Assembly (NCBI GenBank): GCA_963812195.1
Contig: CAWEUI010000010.1
Location: 1-64,000 of the forward strand
Direction of reading: 5' to 3'
From: ZC4RG30 sp963812195
Lineage (GTDB): Bacteria > Pseudomonadota > Gammaproteobacteria > Steroidobacterales > Steroidobacteraceae
Length of the DNA: 64,000 nt
Within the stretch, counting starts at the first letter, position 1, and each line of letters starts with the position of its first letter. Both the position numbers and the translations under genes were made by a program. The notes beneath the pieces were generated by a model. That model did not search any database. It saw only the letters and a program-made list of their open reading frames with translations, and had not been told where the DNA came from. Below are positions 40,214 through 48,306 of the stretch, one piece after another.

Positions 40214-42333
40214 TCCGCCGGCACGGCAAGCCCGGTCCAGTGGGCGATGAACGCCCACATGTCCGTGTATTCGGCGATCTGCTTGTCCGTGGGTTTGCCC
40301 GAGCCATGGCCGGCGCGCGTCTCGATGCGCGCCAGATGCGGCTTGTCGCCGATGTCGGCGGCCTGCAGCGCCGCCACGTACTTGAAGGTATGGCCCGGCA
40401 CGACGCGGTCATCGGTGTCGGCGGTGGTGGCCATGATGGCCGGATACTGCTCGCCGGAATGGATGTTGTGATAGGGCGAGTAGGCGCGCAGCACCTTGAA
40501 ATCCGCCGCCTTGCCCGGGTCGCCGTAGTCGTCGACCCAGTAGCGTCCCGCGGTGAACAGGTTGAAGCGCAGCATGTCCATCACGCCGACCTGCGGCAAC
40601 GCGGCCGCGAACAGGTCGGGGCGCTGATTGACCACCGCGCCCACCAGCAGCCCGCCATTGGAGCCGCCGCGGATGGCCAGCTTGTCCTTCGTGGTGATGC
40701 CCTGCGAGATCAGGTACTCGGCGGCCGCGATGAAATCATCGAACACGTTCTGCTTGTGGGTGAGCCGGCCGGCATCGTGCCAGGCCTTGCCGTACTCGCC
40801 GCCGCCGCGGATGTTGGGCAGTGCGAACACGCCGCCCATCTCCACCCATTCCAGAACGCCGGGACTGAAGGCGGGCGTCATCGAGATGTTGAAGCCGCCG
40901 TAGGCATACAACTGGGTGGGCACGCCGCCATCGAACTTCTGCCCCCTGCGATACAGCAGGAACATCGGAATCCGCGTGCCGTCCCTTGAGGTGTAGAAAC
41001 GCTGCTCGAGCGTGAACTCATCGGGCTTGAACGCGACCTTCGGTGCCGCGAAAGGCGTCACTTCGCCGGTGTCGCTGTCGTAGTGGAAGATCATGGTCGG
41101 CACGTTGAAGCTGGAGAAGGAGAAGAACGTCTCCGGATCGCCGGCCTCGCCGCCGAAACCGCTCACGCTGCCGATGCCGGGCAGTGGCACCGTACCCAGC
41201 GGCTTGCCGTCCAGCGCAAAGCGGCGCACCTCGCTCTTCGCGTCCACCAGATAGGACACCAGCAATACCTTGCCGACCAGCGAGGCGCTGTCGATGGTGG
41301 AAGCCGCCTGCGGCACGATCTCGCGCGGACCCTCGCCGGGATGCGCCGCGTCGAAAGCCACGATGCGCTGCAGCGGCGCATCCTTGTTGGTGACGAAGTA
41401 AAGGATGTCCCCGGTGGAGCCGGCCAGCGCCCAGTTGTATTGGAGGCCCTTGACCAGCGTGAACGGCTTCGCATCGGGTCGGCGCAGGTCCTGCAAGGTG
41501 ACCTCATAGCGATCATCGGTGCCCTGTGCCGAATAGATGACCAGCCAGGCGCCGTCGTCGGTGACTTGCGCCGAGTTGTTCAGCAACGGCCGGTCCGGCG
41601 TGGCGTAGATGAGCCTGTCCTCGGACTGCGGCGTGCCCAGGCGGTGAAAGCAGACCTGCTGGTTCTCGTTCAGCGCCTGGTACGTCGCGCCCTCGGCCGG
41701 CTCGGGAAAGCGCGAATAGAACACACCGGAGCCGTCACGCGCCCAGGCAATGCCCGTGAACTTCGCCCATTTGATCTCGTCGGGCAGCTTCGCGCCGGTG
41801 GCCACATCCAGGAAACGAATGGTGCGCCAGTCCGTGCCGCCGTCCTGTATGGCGTAGGCCAGCCTGCCGCCATCGTGCGAGGGCTGCCACTCGGCCAGCG
41901 CCGTGGCGCCGTCCTGCGCCCAGGTATTCGGGTCCAGCAGTTCGCGGGGCTTGCCGGCAAGCCCGCTGCGCACGTACAGCACGGCCTGGTTCTGCAGGCC
42001 GGTGTTGTGGGCATAGAAGTAGTTGCTGCCGGCCTTGTCCGGCACGCCGAAGCGCTCGTAATTCCACAGCTCGGACAGGCGCTTGCGGATGGTTTCCCGC
42101 CCCGGCAGGGTGGCCAGGTAGGCATCGGTCACCTGGTTCTGCGCGGTGACCCAGGCGCGCACCTTCGGGTCCGTGCGCACATCGTGCTCGAGCCAGCGGT
42201 ACGGGTCGGCGATGCGTTCGCCGAAGTGCGTTTCCACCACCGAATCGCGCTCGGTGTGCGGGTATTTGAGCGGCGCTGCCATCGCCATGGTCGTGATCAG
42301 CAAGCCGCCGGTCCAGGCCGCAATTCTGTCCAT
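40198..42333 (-). CDS. Prolyl oligopeptidase family serine peptidase (S9A)
   Basis: A 711-residue peptidase that cleaves after proline in short peptides. N-terminal signal-like helix (AAWTGGLLITTMAMA), then YPHTERDSVVETHFGERIAD and DPYRWLEH, the usual start, a seven-bladed propeller and the catalytic alpha/beta domain. Active-site residues fit S558 in RGGSNGGLLVGAVVN, D642 in TADTDDRVVPGHT and H676 in TRAGHGSGKP. It ends near thpR with 16 bases overlap. It may be periplasmic. The frame is intact. Confidence 0.95.
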   Translation of the reverse strand: MDRIAAWTGGLLITTMAMAAPLKYPHTERDSVVETHFGERIADPYRWLEHDVRTDPKVRAWVTAQNQVTDAYLATLPGRETIRKRLSELWNYERFGVPDKAGSNYFYAHNTGLQNQAVLYVRSGLAGKPRELLDPNTWAQDGATALAEWQPSHDGGRLAYAIQDGGTDWRTIRFLDVATGAKLPDEIKWAKFTGIAWARDGSGVFYSRFPEPAEGATYQALNENQQVCFHRLGTPQSEDRLIYATPDRPLLNNSAQVTDDGAWLVIYSAQGTDDRYEVTLQDLRRPDAKPFTLVKGLQYNWALAGSTGDILYFVTNKDAPLQRIVAFDAAHPGEGPREIVPQAASTIDSASLVGKVLLVSYLVDAKSEVRRFALDGKPLGTVPLPGIGSVSGFGGEAGDPETFFSFSSFNVPTMIFHYDSDTGEVTPFAAPKVAFKPDEFTLEQRFYTSRDGTRIPMFLLYRRGQKFDGGVPTQLYAYGGFNISMTPAFSPGVLEWVEMGGVFALPNIRGGGEYGKAWHDAGRLTHKQNVFDDFIAAAEYLISQGITTKDKLAIRGGSNGGLLVGAVVNQRPDLFAAALPQVGVMDMLRFNLFTAGRYWVDDYGDPGKAADFKVLRAYSPYHNIHSGEQYPAIMATTADTDDRVVPGHTFKYVAALQAADIGDKPHLARIETRAGHGSGKPTDKQIAEYTDMWAFIAHWTGLAVPADQPSR

Positions 42334-42340
42334 ATGACGT

Positions 42341-43015
42341 TCAGGCGGCCATCAGATCGTGCGTCCGCCCTCCGATGGAATCGATGTGCCGCAGTTTACT
42401 CGTGCTGCCGCACCGGTAGAAGCGTCGCAGCGCGGTAATCGCAGCCCGGCGCAGTGCCGGACGATTCGACAGCAGGGCGGCTTCCAGTTTCGCGCAGAAG
42501 CGCGCGGCATAGCGCGTCGCGGCCACATAGAGCTGCTGGCGCGCCGGCGGCAGCCGCGGGTCGACCCGTGTGCGTTCGAACAGCGCGGGATGCACCTCAC
42601 GCGGCCGATGGCCGGGATGTTGCGCGCGCAGCAGCCACAGCGTGGCGATGTACTTGTCCACCTCGCCCTGGATTTCCAGTTCGAGTTGCGACACGCCGCG
42701 CGAGTGCCCGGCGTTCCACATCAGGTAGGTGAAGTGACTGACGCCCTCCAGCGCGGTCCAGAAGTCGGCGATGTTGCCGCTGCTCAGCTCGCGCAGCGGA
42801 TCGCGCTCGGCCAGGCGCCGCAGCACGGCGGCGTCGATGTACAGCCCGAGGCGGCAGGAGCGACGCTGCTGGATGAGCACCAGTTCCTCATCGGCGGCGG
42901 CCGCGCGCCGCGAACGCGGCAACTCAGATCGATCGGTGAGCAGGAAATCGCGCACGTCATGGCCGCTGCGCGCGTCGTAGATGGTCTCCAGCAGATGCTG
43001 CACGGGGCGCAGCAT
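42341..43015 (-). CDS. Conserved unknown protein, first of a pair
   Basis: A 224-residue, helix-rich, cytoplasmic protein with no signal peptide: LETIYDARSGHDVRDFLLTD, ELVLIQQRRSCRLGLYIDAA, FWTALEGVSHFTYLMWNAGH and the C-terminal RFCAKLEAALLSNRPALRRA. I do not recognise a named domain. It follows the next unknown gene (43022-43621) by six bases and is probably translated with it; the prolyl peptidase gene is seven bases downstream on the same strand, so the three may be one operon. Confidence 0.7.
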   Translation of the reverse strand: MLRPVQHLLETIYDARSGHDVRDFLLTDRSELPRSRRAAAADEELVLIQQRRSCRLGLYIDAAVLRRLAERDPLRELSSGNIADFWTALEGVSHFTYLMWNAGHSRGVSQLELEIQGEVDKYIATLWLLRAQHPGHRPREVHPALFERTRVDPRLPPARQQLYVAATRYAARFCAKLEAALLSNRPALRRAAITALRRFYRCGSTSKLRHIDSIGGRTHDLMAA

Positions 43016-43021
43016 GGCGCT

Positions 43022-43621
43022 TCAGCTTTGCAGCAACGACACCGGCGCCGGCTGTACACCGAGCTGGTGCAGCAACCCTTCGGCGCGCCGGCTGCCGGTC
43101 TTCAGCCAGATCTCGTACAGGCGCAGGATGTCGCTGGAGGTCCACACCCGCGCCGAATCGGCGATCTCGCCGAGGGCATCGACCACCGACTGGAATTTGC
43201 GCGCCAGCTCGCCGAACACCTCGCACAGTGCGCGTCGCGGACCGCTGACCGGTGCCGTGGCAAGTGTTCCGTAGGCGCGGCCGCCCATGGCGATGTGGTA
43301 GTCCACGTCCACCAGCCGCCGCTCGAAGCCATGCGAGAAGAAGCCGGCCACGAACAGCGAGACATCGCCCAGGCGCTGCAGGATGGCAGCGCGCTGCGCG
43401 GGCGTGGGTGCGTCGCCGGCCTGGGCCAGCAATTCGGCCAGGCTCACCCAGCGCTGCCCGGGCCGGGTGTCGCCGTGCGAGACCTCGGTACGCGAGTACA
43501 GGGTCAGCAGGCTGACCACATAGTGTGCAGTGTGCTCATCCAGCGACACATTCTGGTGCGTGAGCGCCTCGTCCAGCGCGTCGCGAAAGAATTCCGTCAG
43601 GTTGCTGACGGGAGATACCAT
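43022..43621 (-). CDS. Conserved unknown protein, second of a pair
   Basis: A 199-residue, helix-rich protein starting MVSPVSNLTEFFRDALDEAL at 43621; a longer start at 43642 is possible. Seen: HQNVSLDEHTAHYVVSLLTL, RLGDVSLFVAGFFSHGFERR, VDYHIAMGGRAYGTLATAP and RLYEIWLKTGSRRAEGLLHQ. It has no signal peptide or known catalytic motif. It is the leading gene of a tight pair with 42341-43015. The function is unknown. Confidence 0.7.
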   Translation of the reverse strand: MVSPVSNLTEFFRDALDEALTHQNVSLDEHTAHYVVSLLTLYSRTEVSHGDTRPGQRWVSLAELLAQAGDAPTPAQRAAILQRLGDVSLFVAGFFSHGFERRLVDVDYHIAMGGRAYGTLATAPVSGPRRALCEVFGELARKFQSVVDALGEIADSARVWTSSDILRLYEIWLKTGSRRAEGLLHQLGVQPAPVSLLQS

Positions 43622-43786
43622 GCTGCTGTCGGCTCTTTGCATGCTCTACCTCGACTCATCGGGCGCGGAATCATTGCTACGCCATTTTCTGTCCCATAAC
43701 GCCACATCGCATCACAGTTTGAATCGATGCAACCGGCGTGCCGGACCCGTATCATCTGGCAGCCAACGGCAAGGAGTGCTGACCAG

Positions 43787-44272
43787 GTGACGGATTCCAC
43801 ACAACCGCGCATCAACACGCCCGTGATCGTTCCGGTCGACCAGTACACCGTGGTCGCCGACGACCGGCTGCTGTGCGCCCGCCTCGCGGGCAGCTTCGCG
43901 GTGTGCATCAGCGACGAGGTGTTCGAGGGCGGTGCCCTGCTGCACATGCAGGCCGGGCGACCGGGCAAGGCCACCGACGCGGAGCTCACCGACAACACCT
44001 TGTCGATGGACCTGCTGCTGCTGGATCGGTGCCTCGTGGAACTGCGCGCGATCGAACCGCAGGCAAAGCATTGGCAGGCGCGCTTCTTCGGCCATGCGGA
44101 TCCCAATGCCGGTGGCCAGGAGCGCCTGCTGGGTCTGCGCGCCTTTTTCGAGGCGGCACTGGAAGACGCCGGCATAGGCATGGCCGGTGGCAGTGTGTTC
44201 GAGGGCGCCCCGCAATTGCTGAGTTTCCGGCCGGCGCTGCGTCAGCTGCGCTGCGAAGCCGAAGCCGTCTAG
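43787..44272 (+). CDS. CheD-like protein lacking the catalytic cysteine
   Basis: A 161-residue CheD-fold protein, start GTG at 43787. CheD deamidates glutamines in chemoreceptors. The segment LAGSFAVCISDEVFEGGALL aligns with the CheD active-site region (GSCVAV...), but the catalytic Cys of the GSC motif is Phe here; the His in LLHMQAGRP is kept. NAGGQERLLGLRAFFEAALE and GIAMGG-like GIGMAGGSVFEGAPQLLSF are the end of the fold. No other che gene is near. It probably binds rather than deamidates; this is inference. Confidence 0.65.
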   Translation: MTDSTQPRINTPVIVPVDQYTVVADDRLLCARLAGSFAVCISDEVFEGGALLHMQAGRPGKATDAELTDNTLSMDLLLLDRCLVELRAIEPQAKHWQARFFGHADPNAGGQERLLGLRAFFEAALEDAGIGMAGGSVFEGAPQLLSFRPALRQLRCEAEAV

Positions 44273-44309
44273 ACAGAATCCCGACACCTGCTGCGACAGT
44301 CACAGCGCG

Positions 44310-44325
44310 GGCGCGCAAGCGCGCC
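44310..44325. terminator. GC hairpin after the CheD-like gene
   Basis: GGCGCGC (44310-44316), AA loop, GCGCGCC (44319-44325) form a perfect 7-bp stem 38 bases after the CheD-like stop and 75 bases before the beta-barrel gene. It lacks a clear U-tract, so terminator status is tentative. Confidence 0.35.
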
Positions 44326-44399
44326 GCTGCTTCACATCCGGTTCAGGTGCGCGCCGATATGGTCTGGCCCCGGCGATATACATCGCAATGGAGGTTGAT

Positions 44400-45014
44400 A
44401 TGCGCAAGGCGCTGGCATTACCCGCATTGGCCGCACTGGCGCTGACAGGCCCGGTGATGGCAGGGACTTTCAGTTACAACATGCTGGAGCTCGGGCTCAT
44501 CGGCGACAACATCGACGATCCCCATGGCAACGAGGATCTGCAGGGATCCGGTGCCAGCATCGCCGGTAGCTGGGAGTTCGGCCCGAGCACGTTCGGCTTC
44601 GCGAGCCTCAGCGGCACGGACTACCAGTACCAGCACTACAGCGACAGCGACTTCACGGCTGGCCACATCGAAGGGGGGCTGGGCTTTCATTTCCCGTTGA
44701 GTTCCCGGGTCGATCTGGTCAGTGCTATCTCATTGCAGCGCCTGCGCCTGGAAGACACCTTCAACAACACCCTGAACGAGAATGGCTATGGCCTCAAGTT
44801 CGGCCTGCGTGGCCTGATTGGCCAGCGCCTGGAGTGGACCGCCCGGGTGAACTACGATGACTACCGCGACATCGGGGACGACACCTCCTGGACGGCGGGC
44901 TTTCGCTACTACTTCACGCCGCTGTTCGCGCTGGGCCTGGATGTCGGCAGCACGGACAAGAACGAAGCCAATGCCCTGATCGGCTTCCGGTGGGACTTCG
45001 GCAACCGCCGGTGA
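44400..45014 (+). CDS. Outer-membrane beta-barrel protein A
   Basis: A 204-residue protein. Start MRKALALPALAALALTGPVM at 44400 (TGGAGG just upstream) gives a clean signal peptide ending VMAGT. The mature part alternates in beta strands typical of an 8-stranded barrel: TFSYNMLELGLIGDNIDD, GGLGFHFPLSSRVDLVSAIS, GLKFGLRGLIGQRLEWTARV, and ends IGFRWDFGNRR with an aromatic near the C-terminus. It is paralogous to the next gene (AGTFSYNMLELGLIGD versus AGDFSYHYIDAGLVIGD). The role is unknown, probably in the outer membrane. Confidence 0.8.
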   Translation: MRKALALPALAALALTGPVMAGTFSYNMLELGLIGDNIDDPHGNEDLQGSGASIAGSWEFGPSTFGFASLSGTDYQYQHYSDSDFTAGHIEGGLGFHFPLSSRVDLVSAISLQRLRLEDTFNNTLNENGYGLKFGLRGLIGQRLEWTARVNYDDYRDIGDDTSWTAGFRYYFTPLFALGLDVGSTDKNEANALIGFRWDFGNRR

Positions 45015-45049
45015 CCATGCTCAATTTCGATGACAGCAGAGGTAAACGA

Positions 45050-45610
45050 ATGAACAAACTGGCAAGGGCTTGTGTCGCGGTGGCGTGCGTTGCATGCGCC
45101 CCGGCGATGGCCGGAGACTTCAGCTACCACTACATCGATGCCGGCCTGGTGATTGGCGATGCCGCCGGCAGCAATGACGGCAAGGGGCCGGCCGTGGCGA
45201 TCTCCGCGGACATGCCGCAGCTCTACCAGAACGCCACCGTGTTCGGTGGTGCCCGTTATCTGGATTTCGATGGTGGGCATCTGCTCAACGTGGAAGGCGG
45301 CCTGGGCTATCACATGCCGCTGGCCAGCGTGGTCGACTTTACCGGCGGCGTGGCGCTGGAATTGAACAAGTACAGTGGTGGCGGTGGATCTGATCTGGGC
45401 TTCGGCCTCAACGCCGGCGTCAGGGCCCGCCCGTTCGCACCCCAGTGGGAGCTGGATGGCGGGCTCAAGTACGTGGACATCGGGCACTACAGCGACACCA
45501 GCGTGGTGCTCGGTACGCGTTACTCGTTCCAGCCGGGCATGTCGGCAGGCATCGAGCTGGCCAGCGGCGACATCGATTACTGGACGCTGTCGGTGCGCTG
45601 GGATTTGTGA
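45050..45610 (+). CDS. Outer-membrane beta-barrel protein B
   Basis: A 186-residue paralogue of the preceding gene, 35 bases after it. Signal peptide MNKLARACVAVACVACAPAM, then AGDFSYHYIDAGLVIGDAAG, GARYLDFDGGHLLNVEGGLG, GYHMPLASVVDFTGGVAL and C-terminal YWTLSVRWDL, whose last Leu follows the aromatic pattern of barrels. The two genes look like a tandem duplication that has diverged. Its stop overlaps the GTG start of the glutathione peroxidase (GTGA). Confidence 0.8.
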   Translation: MNKLARACVAVACVACAPAMAGDFSYHYIDAGLVIGDAAGSNDGKGPAVAISADMPQLYQNATVFGGARYLDFDGGHLLNVEGGLGYHMPLASVVDFTGGVALELNKYSGGGGSDLGFGLNAGVRARPFAPQWELDGGLKYVDIGHYSDTSVVLGTRYSFQPGMSAGIELASGDIDYWTLSVRWDL

Positions 45611-46095
45611 CGTTGCAGGCGGCTGTCCACGAAATCACGGCGCGCCGCCTCGACGGCAGCGAGCGCGACCTGGGCGAATTCCGCGGGCAGGTGCTGCTGG
45701 TGGTGAACGTGGCCAGTCGCTGCGGCTTCACGCCGCAGTACGCGGGACTGGAAGCGCTGTATCGCAAATACCAGCCGCGCGGCTTCGCGGTGCTCGGGTT
45801 TCCCTGCAACCAGTTCGGCGCGCAGGAGCCGGGCGATGCGGCGCAGATCGAAAGCTTCTGCAGCACCAACTACGGCGTGAGCTTCCCGATGTTTGCCAAG
45901 GTCGAAGTCAACGGCGCGGACACCCATCCGCTGTACCGGCTGCTCAAGAGCGCGCGGCCCGGTGTGCTGGGCACCGCAGCCATCAAGTGGAACTTCACCA
46001 AGTTCCTGATCGCTCGCGACGGCAGTGTGGTGTCGCGTTTCGCGCCAGGAAAGGCGCCCGAGGCGCTTGCGGCGGATATCGAGGCGCTGCTGTAA
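45607..46095 (+). CDS. Glutathione peroxidase family protein
   Basis: A 162-residue thiol peroxidase. GTG start at 45607 overlaps the barrel stop by four bases (TTG at 45613 is an alternative). It has the peroxidatic Cys in VNVASRCGFTPQYAGLEAL, and FAVLGFPCNQFGAQEPGDA and KWNFTKFLIARDGSVVSR, the Cys-type tetrad regions (Gln in CNQFG, Trp in KWNFTKF). It reduces hydroperoxides, probably with thioredoxin or glutathione. No selenocysteine is used. Confidence 0.93.
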   Translation: MTLQAAVHEITARRLDGSERDLGEFRGQVLLVVNVASRCGFTPQYAGLEALYRKYQPRGFAVLGFPCNQFGAQEPGDAAQIESFCSTNYGVSFPMFAKVEVNGADTHPLYRLLKSARPGVLGTAAIKWNFTKFLIARDGSVVSRFAPGKAPEALAADIEALL

Positions 46096-46137
46096 CATCG
46101 CCCGCCGTTGAATTGCCCACGAGGGAGGAAGAACCGG

Positions 46138-46863
46138 ATGAACACCCCACGCACGCACGCACGCAGCCTCATCACCGGCGGCGTACTGCTGATTTTCGCG
46201 TTGGCGGCCAGCGCGGAGATGACCGGCAAGGGCGAGGCGGGCCTGGCCATTGCCAGCGGCAATGCCCGGTCGAAGACAGCCAATGCCAAAGTCAGCATTG
46301 GCTGGAATGCCGGCAGCTGGGAGAACAGTTTCGGCCTGGCCGGCCTGTATGTACGCAATGACGGGCAGACCACGGCCCGGCGCTGGGAGGCAACCGAACA
46401 GACCCGCTACAACTTCAGCGGCGATGGAACGTACTGGTTCGGCGGCGGGCGTTACGAGCAAGACCGCTTCAGCGGCTTCGATCATCAGGGCGTGGTGAAT
46501 ACCGGCGTGGGCCACAAGTTCATCGACACGGATACCACCAAGCTCAGTGGCCAGGTCGGCGTGGGCTACAAATTCTCCAGGACTTCAGGCGCACCCAGCG
46601 AAAAGGAAGGCAACCTGGCGGGTACCGCCGGCCTGGACTTCTCGCGCAAGCTCACCACCACCACCACGCTGACCAACAAGTTCGGCGCGGAAATCATTTC
46701 CGGCAACAAGTTCCTGCAGAACGAGCTGGGTGTTGCGGTGAAGGTGTCGGACAGGCTGGCGCTGGCGGTGGCCTACGCGGTACGCCACAACACCGCACCG
46801 CCGGCCGGCTTCAAGAAGACCGACACGCTCACCACGGTGAACCTGGTCTACGAAGTGAAGTAA
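46138..46863 (+). CDS. DUF481 outer-membrane-like protein
   Basis: A 241-residue exported beta-barrel protein. Start MNTPRTHARSLITGGVLLIF at 46138 has GAGGAAGAA upstream and gives a signal peptide ending ASAEM. The DUF481 pattern is GKGEAGLAIASGNARSKTAN (GN motif), ATEQTRYNFSGDGTYWFGGG, RFSGFDHQGVVNTGVGHKFI and C-terminal TVNLVYEVK. Its 3' end overlaps the convergent acyltransferase gene by 16 bases. DUF481 proteins are salt- or stress-linked in some species; the role here is unknown. Confidence 0.88.
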   Translation: MNTPRTHARSLITGGVLLIFALAASAEMTGKGEAGLAIASGNARSKTANAKVSIGWNAGSWENSFGLAGLYVRNDGQTTARRWEATEQTRYNFSGDGTYWFGGGRYEQDRFSGFDHQGVVNTGVGHKFIDTDTTKLSGQVGVGYKFSRTSGAPSEKEGNLAGTAGLDFSRKLTTTTTLTNKFGAEIISGNKFLQNELGVAVKVSDRLALAVAYAVRHNTAPPAGFKKTDTLTTVNLVYEVK

Positions 46864-47582
46864 CCCGCGCCGCCCCGGGGCGGGCCGGAGTTCGCCTCGA
46901 TGAAGCGCTGCGCCTCCTCGTTGATGTCGCGCGGGTCGCGGCCGAGCGTGGCGATCGGTGGGCCGATGACCACGCGAATGGTGCCGCGGCGCTTGAGCAG
47001 GCCGCGGCGCGGCCAGAAATAGCCGGCGTTGTGTGCCACCGGAATCACCGGCGCGCCGGTGTCCGCGGCAATCGCCGCCCCGCCGACACCGTAGCGGCGC
47101 GTCTGCCCCGGCGGCATGCGCGTGCCTTCGGGGAACACCACGATCCATTCGCCGTTGGCCAGGTGCCGGCGACCCTGTTCGACCATCTGGCGCACGGCCG
47201 AGCCGCCCGAACCGCGATCAATGGCGATGGCGCGCAACTGGCGGATGCCCCAGCCCACGAAGGGGATCCAGGTCAGCTCGCGCTTGAGCACCCACACCTG
47301 CGGCGGCAGCAGCACGGCCTGCGCCACGGTCTCCCAGCTCGAGGAATGCTTGACCAGCGCAATGCATGCCTGGCTGCCGGCCAGATGCTCGCGTCCTTCC
47401 ACTGTGTAGCCCAGGCCGCAGATGCCGCGCAGCGCGCCCAGCAGCACGTTGCCCCAGGCGCGTGCCAGCGCAAAACGGCCGCGCCAGGGCAATACCAGCG
47501 AGGCCAGCACGAAGAAGATCGCGTAGCAGAACGTGAACAGCAGGAAAAAGGCGGTGAAAAGCAGCGATCGCAGGTACTGCAT
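46848..47582 (-). CDS. 1-acyl-sn-glycerol-3-phosphate acyltransferase (PlsC family)
   Basis: A 244-residue membrane acyltransferase of phospholipid synthesis. N-terminal helices (LLFTAFFLLFTFCYAIFFVL), then the HX4D motif in the common variant form IALVKHSSSWETVAQAVL, and the block-III motif VVFPEGTRMPPGQT. VWVLKRELTWIPFVGWGIRQ and NAGYFWPRRGLLKRRG complete the family. It makes phosphatidic acid from lysophosphatidic acid. The next upstream gene starts 13 bases away on the same strand. Confidence 0.92.
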   Translation of the reverse strand: MQYLRSLLFTAFFLLFTFCYAIFFVLASLVLPWRGRFALARAWGNVLLGALRGICGLGYTVEGREHLAGSQACIALVKHSSSWETVAQAVLLPPQVWVLKRELTWIPFVGWGIRQLRAIAIDRGSGGSAVRQMVEQGRRHLANGEWIVVFPEGTRMPPGQTRRYGVGGAAIAADTGAPVIPVAHNAGYFWPRRGLLKRRGTIRVVIGPPIATLGRDPRDINEEAQRFIEANSGPPRGGAGYFTS

Positions 47583-47595
47583 GTGAACCGGCCGA

Positions 47596-48027
47596 TCAGG
47601 GAAGAGGGCCGCGCTTGACCGGGCCCGGATTGCCTTGCAACGCAGTGTCGCCGGCCAGGGCCGCCTGCCAGCACCCCTGCGCCTGTGGCAGACCCATCGC
47701 CTCGAGCGCGGCCTCGATTCGCGCGTCCGGCGCGCCGCCCAGGTCGAGCACTTCGCGATCCGCAGCCAGCTCGTCGGGCAGCGCACCCGCCGGTGCGGTA
47801 TCCAATACCACCAGGCGGGCGCCGCGCAGTGCGGCGGACAGATCGGCACAGGCATCCACACCGGCCGCTTCGATGCGCGCACGCTGCCTCGCGGCGTCCG
47901 CTGTTGCCAGCAATGGATCCCATGCGCGCAGCGCGCAGCCACGCGGTGCCAGCAACGCGGCAAACGCGCCTGCGCGCGTGCCGAATCCCAGGATTGCCAC
48001 AGTTGATGTCGGTGTCAGTGTCAACAT
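47596..48027 (-). CDS. Short Rossmann-fold NAD(P)-binding protein (truncated dehydrogenase-like)
   Basis: A 143-residue protein with a Rossmann nucleotide-binding start (VAILGFGTRAGAFAALLAPR) and WDPLLATADAARQRA, GARLVVLDTAPAGALPDELA, EVLDLGGAPDARIEAALEAM, as in 6-phosphogluconate/hydroxyisobutyrate dehydrogenase-like proteins. The C-terminal helical domain these proteins need for catalysis is absent; the frame ends normally. It may be a fragment or a regulatory NAD-binding module. It is 13 bases upstream of the acyltransferase. Confidence 0.6.
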   Translation of the reverse strand: MLTLTPTSTVAILGFGTRAGAFAALLAPRGCALRAWDPLLATADAARQRARIEAAGVDACADLSAALRGARLVVLDTAPAGALPDELAADREVLDLGGAPDARIEAALEAMGLPQAQGCWQAALAGDTALQGNPGPVKRGPLP

Positions 48028-48306
48028 ATGTCGCCGTCAGGTGCGCGATCTTTGCCCATGGCAAGCAAGCGCCCACCGCACAAGATATCAGGCGATCGGC
48101 AATGCCCGGGCGGACGCAAGCGGTGACGGCGACCCGGCGCACACGTGCCGATGACGAAGCTATTACTCACAGTCATAGGCAGGACGGGGCGGTTCGGGGC
48201 CGGTGATTCAGATTTGTTCATACGTTGCTGCCGGGATTCTGGGCGGTGGCGTCACGACGCGCAATTCATGCTTCAATAGCGGCCTTTTCCGAGGGGAAGT
48301 GAGCGG

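Noticed and set aside
48028..48306. A gene or riboswitch in the 279-base gap before the acetoacetate ligase.
   Set aside because: There is no convincing frame or conserved fold by eye; it is probably just divergent promoters.
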